NCBI GenBank assembly: GCA_036346205.1
Contig: JARFJB010000400.1
Location: 592,001-656,000, forward strand
From: Vesta saturnalis
Taxonomy: Eukaryota; Arthropoda; Insecta; Coleoptera; Lampyridae
Length of the DNA stretch: 64,000 nucleotides
Direction of reading: 5' to 3'
Positions 59,360 through 64,000 of the stretch are shown piece after piece; positions within the stretch are counted from its first letter, which is position 1; each line of letters opens with the position of its first letter. The notes beneath the pieces are model-generated. The model did no database searches, was not told the origin of the DNA, and saw only the letters and a program-made list of their open reading frames with translations. Made by a program: the position numbers and the translations under genes.

Positions 59360-60040
59360 TACAGTGCATCCCATTTTGGTTGAGACAGCCAAGTATCTCG
59401 GTTGTTGTTGAAGATAGAACCTTGCGGTTTTCGCAGTCCTGTGCCACTTTTTTGTGAAACTCAAGATGTCCTTAACGAATTTTTTCTAACTTCTCTAGTT
59501 CATAAGTTACAGGGCGTTTTTGAAAATTCGCACTTTTTGGACCGCCTCCATATCTACGAAGTTTCTCCGCGATAATGTCAAATTGAAAACTTATCCCATA
59601 GAGAATTTTATGTAGAATTCAGTGGCGCACTCAATTTTTTTTTCGGGGTATGGTTATGGAGATACGACTCAAACTTATGATTTTTTCAATGGAACACCCT
59701 GTATTTGATCACCTCATTAAATTACTTTTTTTGTTTTCCTTCAAAATGATGTATAATATATAAACATATATTCTTCAAAAATGCTCCAAAATCACTAAAA
59801 CATTAGTTTTTAATAGTAGGCTATGGATTTTTCATACAAAAAAAGTTCAAATTGAAGAAATACTACTTGTGATTTTTCCATGAAAGGAACAAGAACAATA
59901 CTAACACTAATTCACTAACAAAACACAAAACGTAGGTAACTAATAGCAACAAATAAATAGTAATAAAAAGTTCATAATGTAGAATAAGCAACTAATTAAA
60001 TATTTATTCATACTATTTCATTTGGAAATTATTCGGTAAC

Positions 60041-61170
60041 TTATTCATTGAATTGTTCAAATTGATGTCCATTTTCCCTAACACACAATTGACACAATTT
60101 GTTGATACGTCTTAATGCATTTAAAATTATGAAAGCCCGATTTTGTAAATTCTGGAAAACTGCCTCTGTTGTTGCACGAAGTTCTTCAATATTATTGTGC
60201 CTCTTACCGTATATTTTTTTTTCAAAAAACCCCACAAAAAAAGTCCAACATTGACAAATCAGGTGAGTTGCAGGCCACCTAACGAGTCCATTTGCTCCAA
60301 TCCAATGGCCCTGGAAAGTATCTTGTAAAAATGACACAATCAACCTCGAATTGTGGACAGGGGCACCGTCTTGTTGGAAGTAAATGGCATTAAGATAGGC
60401 GAGGGGAACATTCTCCAGGAATTCTGGTATTACTTCTTCTAAAATTGCCAAGCACCTATTCGCGTTGGGAGCCCCTTCAAAAATGCGGTATTTTATGGAT
60501 GTGCCCAATAAGAAACAGGCTACATTAAAACTAAATCGACCCTGTTGTTGCTCAAAAACTAGGTGTTGGTTTTCATCATTCCAGTGCCTTGTATTTTGCC
60601 TGTTAAATAAACCGGCACTGCTTATATGGGCTTCGTCTGACCATATGACTACTCGCAAAATTATTATTCCTTCGAGTTTGATTCAAAAACCAATTACAGA
60701 AATTCACACGCCTCGCTGCATCACCAGGGTATAAATGGTGGACAATATTCACTTTGTAGGGTTTCAATTTGTGTTTTTTTAAAATCCTTTGTACCCGTGA
60801 TCGGGGAACGCCAGTGTCATTTTCTAACTTCGTACAAGAAGTCTGAAGAGAGACACGGACGCTGGCTAAGACATTTATATCATCCACTTCATTATTTTCC
60901 TTGTTATACGTCTTGGGTCGGGGTTTAGAATACGCACCATAATTTAGTAGATTATTCTTTAGTCGAAATATCGTTGCTCAACTAGGTTGACGCCTCTCTG
61001 GATATCTAACGTTTTAAAGACAATATGTCATATAATGTCTTATTGTAAATTACTAGTTTACCTGTTTAAATATAATTCTAATGCTTCGTCAACATTTTCA
61101 TGGCATTGATTGATTGTATGATATCATACTTTTCGTTGTTCTGAAAAAATCTTTCAGCCATTATAAAATT
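60041..61170 (-). pseudogene. DD41D mariner-like transposase, copy C, broken but near full length
   Basis: Minus-strand pieces: an N-terminal remnant MAERFFQNNEKYDIIQSIN (about 61160), then 60887 onward VRVSLQTSCTKLENDTGVPRSRVQRILKKHKLKPYK (HTH), HHLYPGDAARRVNFCNWF, a shift, VVIWSDEAHISSAGLFNRQN (first Asp near 60645), GRFSFNVACFLLG, YFQQDGAPVHN (second Asp near 60378), and LVRWPATHL, where another shift hides SPDLSMLDFF with the third Asp. The second to third Asp span 41 residues. The C-terminal helix ends at 60041 (HQFEQFNE). All three catalytic Asp codons survive; the frame is broken at least three times. Confidence 0.85.
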
Positions 61171-61465
61171 ACACAAATTAACAAAATCGCCAAACACAAA
61201 CACAATAAAACGCATCAAAATTTATCATCATGACAGCAGATGTGTTGATTTCTCCACAGTCACTTGAAAAAACAATGTTCCAAAAGTCAACAACAGTGTT
61301 TGTAGCATCCATGACTTACTATAAAAAAATCACAAACAATAATCCCTGTAGTAAAATTTTGAAATCCATGGCACTATTAAAATTCAATGTTTTAGTAATT
61401 TTGGAGCATTTTTTAAAACTTCATGTTTATATATTATATATCATTCCGAAGGAAAAAAAATAAGT

Positions 61466-61695
61466 AATTTAATGAGATAATGAAATACAGGGTGTTGCAT
61501 TAAAAAAATCATAAGTTTGAGTCTTATCTCCATAACGATACCCCGAAAAAAAATTGAGTGCGCCCCTGGATTCTACGTAAAATTTAATGAGATAATGAAA
61601 TACAGGGTGTTGCATTGAAAAAATCATAAGTTTGAGTCTTATCTCCATAACGATACCCCGAAAAAAAATTGAGTGCGCCCCTGGATTCTACGTAA
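61466..61695. repeat. 115-bp tandem duplication in right arm of copy C
   Basis: AATTTAATGAGATAATGAAA starts at 61466 and again at 61581; the two units differ at about one base (CATTAAAA/CATTGAAA). Each contains the internal end-like sequence ATACAGGGTGTTGCATT. Confidence 0.93.
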
Positions 61696-61942
61696 AATTC
61701 TCTATGGGACAAGTTTTCAATTTGACATTATCGCTGAGAAACTTCTTAGATATGGAGGGGATCCAAAAATTGTGGATTTTCAAAACCACCCTGTAATTTA
61801 TAAACGAAAGAAGTTAGGCAAAATCCGTTCAGGCCATCTTGAGTTTCACAAAAAGTGGCACAGGACCGCGGAAACCGCAAGGTTCTATCTTCAACAACAA
61901 CCAAGATATATGGCTGTCTCAACCAAAATGGGATGCACTGTA

Positions 61943-62867
<925 letters not shown>

Positions 62868-63172
62868 TTAACGAACGGAAAATGTTAGAATAACAAGTTG
62901 TAAGTTATTTTAGGAAACATGTAGTTAAAAATAAATCATTTGCTGATCATACTTCTACGTTTCGATTTATTTAAAATAATTTCCAAGCAGCTAAAATATG
63001 AAATAAGCAAAATATTACAAACATTAATAAAGTACTGCTACTTACAGGATATTAATAAATTCTAAAATTAACTAAAACTACCAAAATCGTTACGTTGACA
63101 TTGGCATTCTACGTTATTCATATGAGAACGTCATACTTAATCCAGTTCAGACGATAAACAAACTATAAACAA

Positions 63173-64000
63173 TGTAACGGTATAAACGGGTGGTAGAACG
63201 GGATTACAGATAAAATTGGCCTTTTTGCCCCGACTAGCCAGCGTATGGGTGTAGGTCAGATGTTAAAAAAAATTGCACATCCAGAATAGTAAATCTTACG
63301 TAAGTCACAATAGGGGATGGAGACAAAATCAATTCGGTTTGGGCGCCAGAATGTTTGGTAGTCAAAATAAGGGTCGTCGTGCCAAAATTACGAGTACATA
63401 GCGTGTCTAAACATACAAAAAACATACGCTTACCTATTCGCAATCAATCCCAGGTGTGCTGGACAGCAACTCAGCAAACTACCTGAAATCGGGCTTCAAA
63501 AACACTACACGCTTGTCAAATAAAAGCGTGATAAACACTCAATAACGTTACGTTAATACACCTCAGTGTAATAAATTAGGCATTAAATAATAATCAAAAC
63601 AAAACAACAAAAAAAATAATAAGCTATAGAATGCACTCTAAACTGAATTAATACTCAACTAAAAATCAAATAAAATACTAAATATTAATAACGCTATTAC
63701 TCAATAAAACAAAAAAACTAACTTCGTTACGTTAAAAACTAAAACGCCGGTAATTTGTAATTTGCAAAAAAAAAACTCTTATGTAACACAAAAGGGTTTC
63801 CATAGAAATTAAACACATTTATAAAACCTAACAAACTATAATAAAATAATAAAAATGATAAATATAAAAAAAAATGTAAACATAGGATGATGCGTATAAA
63901 CAAAGAAATACAAATACTTAAAAGGCGACAGGATGTCTGATCAGAATACTGCTTTTACGCCAGTCTAAATCGTTTAACCTATATTTATAATTCGTGGATA
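63173..64000. mobile_element. Family 2 LTR, inverted copy, cut by window end
   Basis: It starts TGTAACGG and is the inverse of the right parts of 20644-23025 and 40459-41835 (CGGGTGGTAGAACGGGATTA, GCCAAAATTACGAGTACATA). It runs past the window edge, so whether it is a solo LTR or part of a full element is unknown. The flank at 63169-63172 is ACAA. Confidence 0.8.

Larger units (their letters stand above)
59362..61940 (-). mobile_element. Mariner-like (DD41D) element copy C with about 480-bp inverted repeats
   Basis: TA flanks both ends (59360-59361, 61941-61942). The ends are CAGTGCATCCCATTTTGG and its inverse. The repeats run from 59362 to about 59840 and from about 61345 to 61940, with high identity (for example TTGTTGTTGAAGATAGAACC and ATAATGTCAAATTGAAAACTT). 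The right arm contains a 115-bp tandem duplication (61466-61580 and 61581-61695) absent from the left. The transposase relic is in between on the minus strand. Confidence 0.88.

Overview
The window is AT-rich, gene-poor eukaryotic DNA, most likely from an insect. The evidence is short spliced introns of about 48-55 bp with GT..AG ends, piggyBac and DD41D mariner-like transposases, Penelope-like elements, a tRNA-Ala-derived SINE, long (AT)n tracts and a very AT-rich background. I recognise no host housekeeping gene. Nearly everything identifiable is a mobile element or its relic, and most coding remnants carry stops or frameshifts. Order and species cannot be fixed from the sequence alone.

Layout. 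1-7515: a minus-strand gypsy-type LTR retrotransposon with unusually long (about 2.37 kb) near-identical LTRs. Its short internal region keeps gag and protease but lacks RT, RNase H and integrase. 7516-10042: (AT)n, then a probable decayed relative of the same LTR ending in another dinucleotide tract. 10431-13894: a spliced, damaged gene of a zinc-finger plus Crypton-like tyrosine-recombinase family. 14930-15190: relic of a mariner-like transposase. 15962-16340: SINE copy 1. 17419-19367: mariner-like copy A with long inverted repeats. 20269-20362: near-perfect palindrome. 20644-23025: solo LTR of a second family. 24036-25391: mariner-like copy B. 26250-30000: minus-strand Jockey-like LINE relic. 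30118-32556: an almost complete piggyBac element with TTAA target duplication and two introns.

34626-35300: a (GGGACA)n tract of about 600 bp. 37893-39045: tandemly duplicated unit with GCGAAA/GCCAAA arrays. 40459-41835: second solo LTR with GGTT duplication. 42934-46117: MULE with about 100-bp inverted repeats, FAR1/WRKY-like, MULE and SWIM remnants, and a small TTAA-flanked MITE inside. 46365-46734: SINE copy 2 with target duplication. 47654-47755: nested hairpin. 48072-49420: mariner-like copy D. 50290-53400: three Penelope-like fragments, the middle one inverted. 53451-54054: TA-flanked non-autonomous element. 55610-58147: a complete TA-flanked DNA transposon carrying a spliced IS630-like transposase gene with a tRNA-like sequence and Pol III-type T-run in its intron. 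59362-61940: mariner-like copy C with about 480-bp inverted repeats. 63173-64000: third copy of the second LTR family, cut by the window edge.

The elements do not form a pathway. They are independent insertions, some nested. The most unusual units are the 55.6-58.1 kb transposon with its intronic tRNA-like gene, the Crypton-like gene, the RT-less long-LTR element and the (GGGACA)n tract. Several frame breaks are single-base changes beside short runs, so some may be assembly errors and not biological decay.
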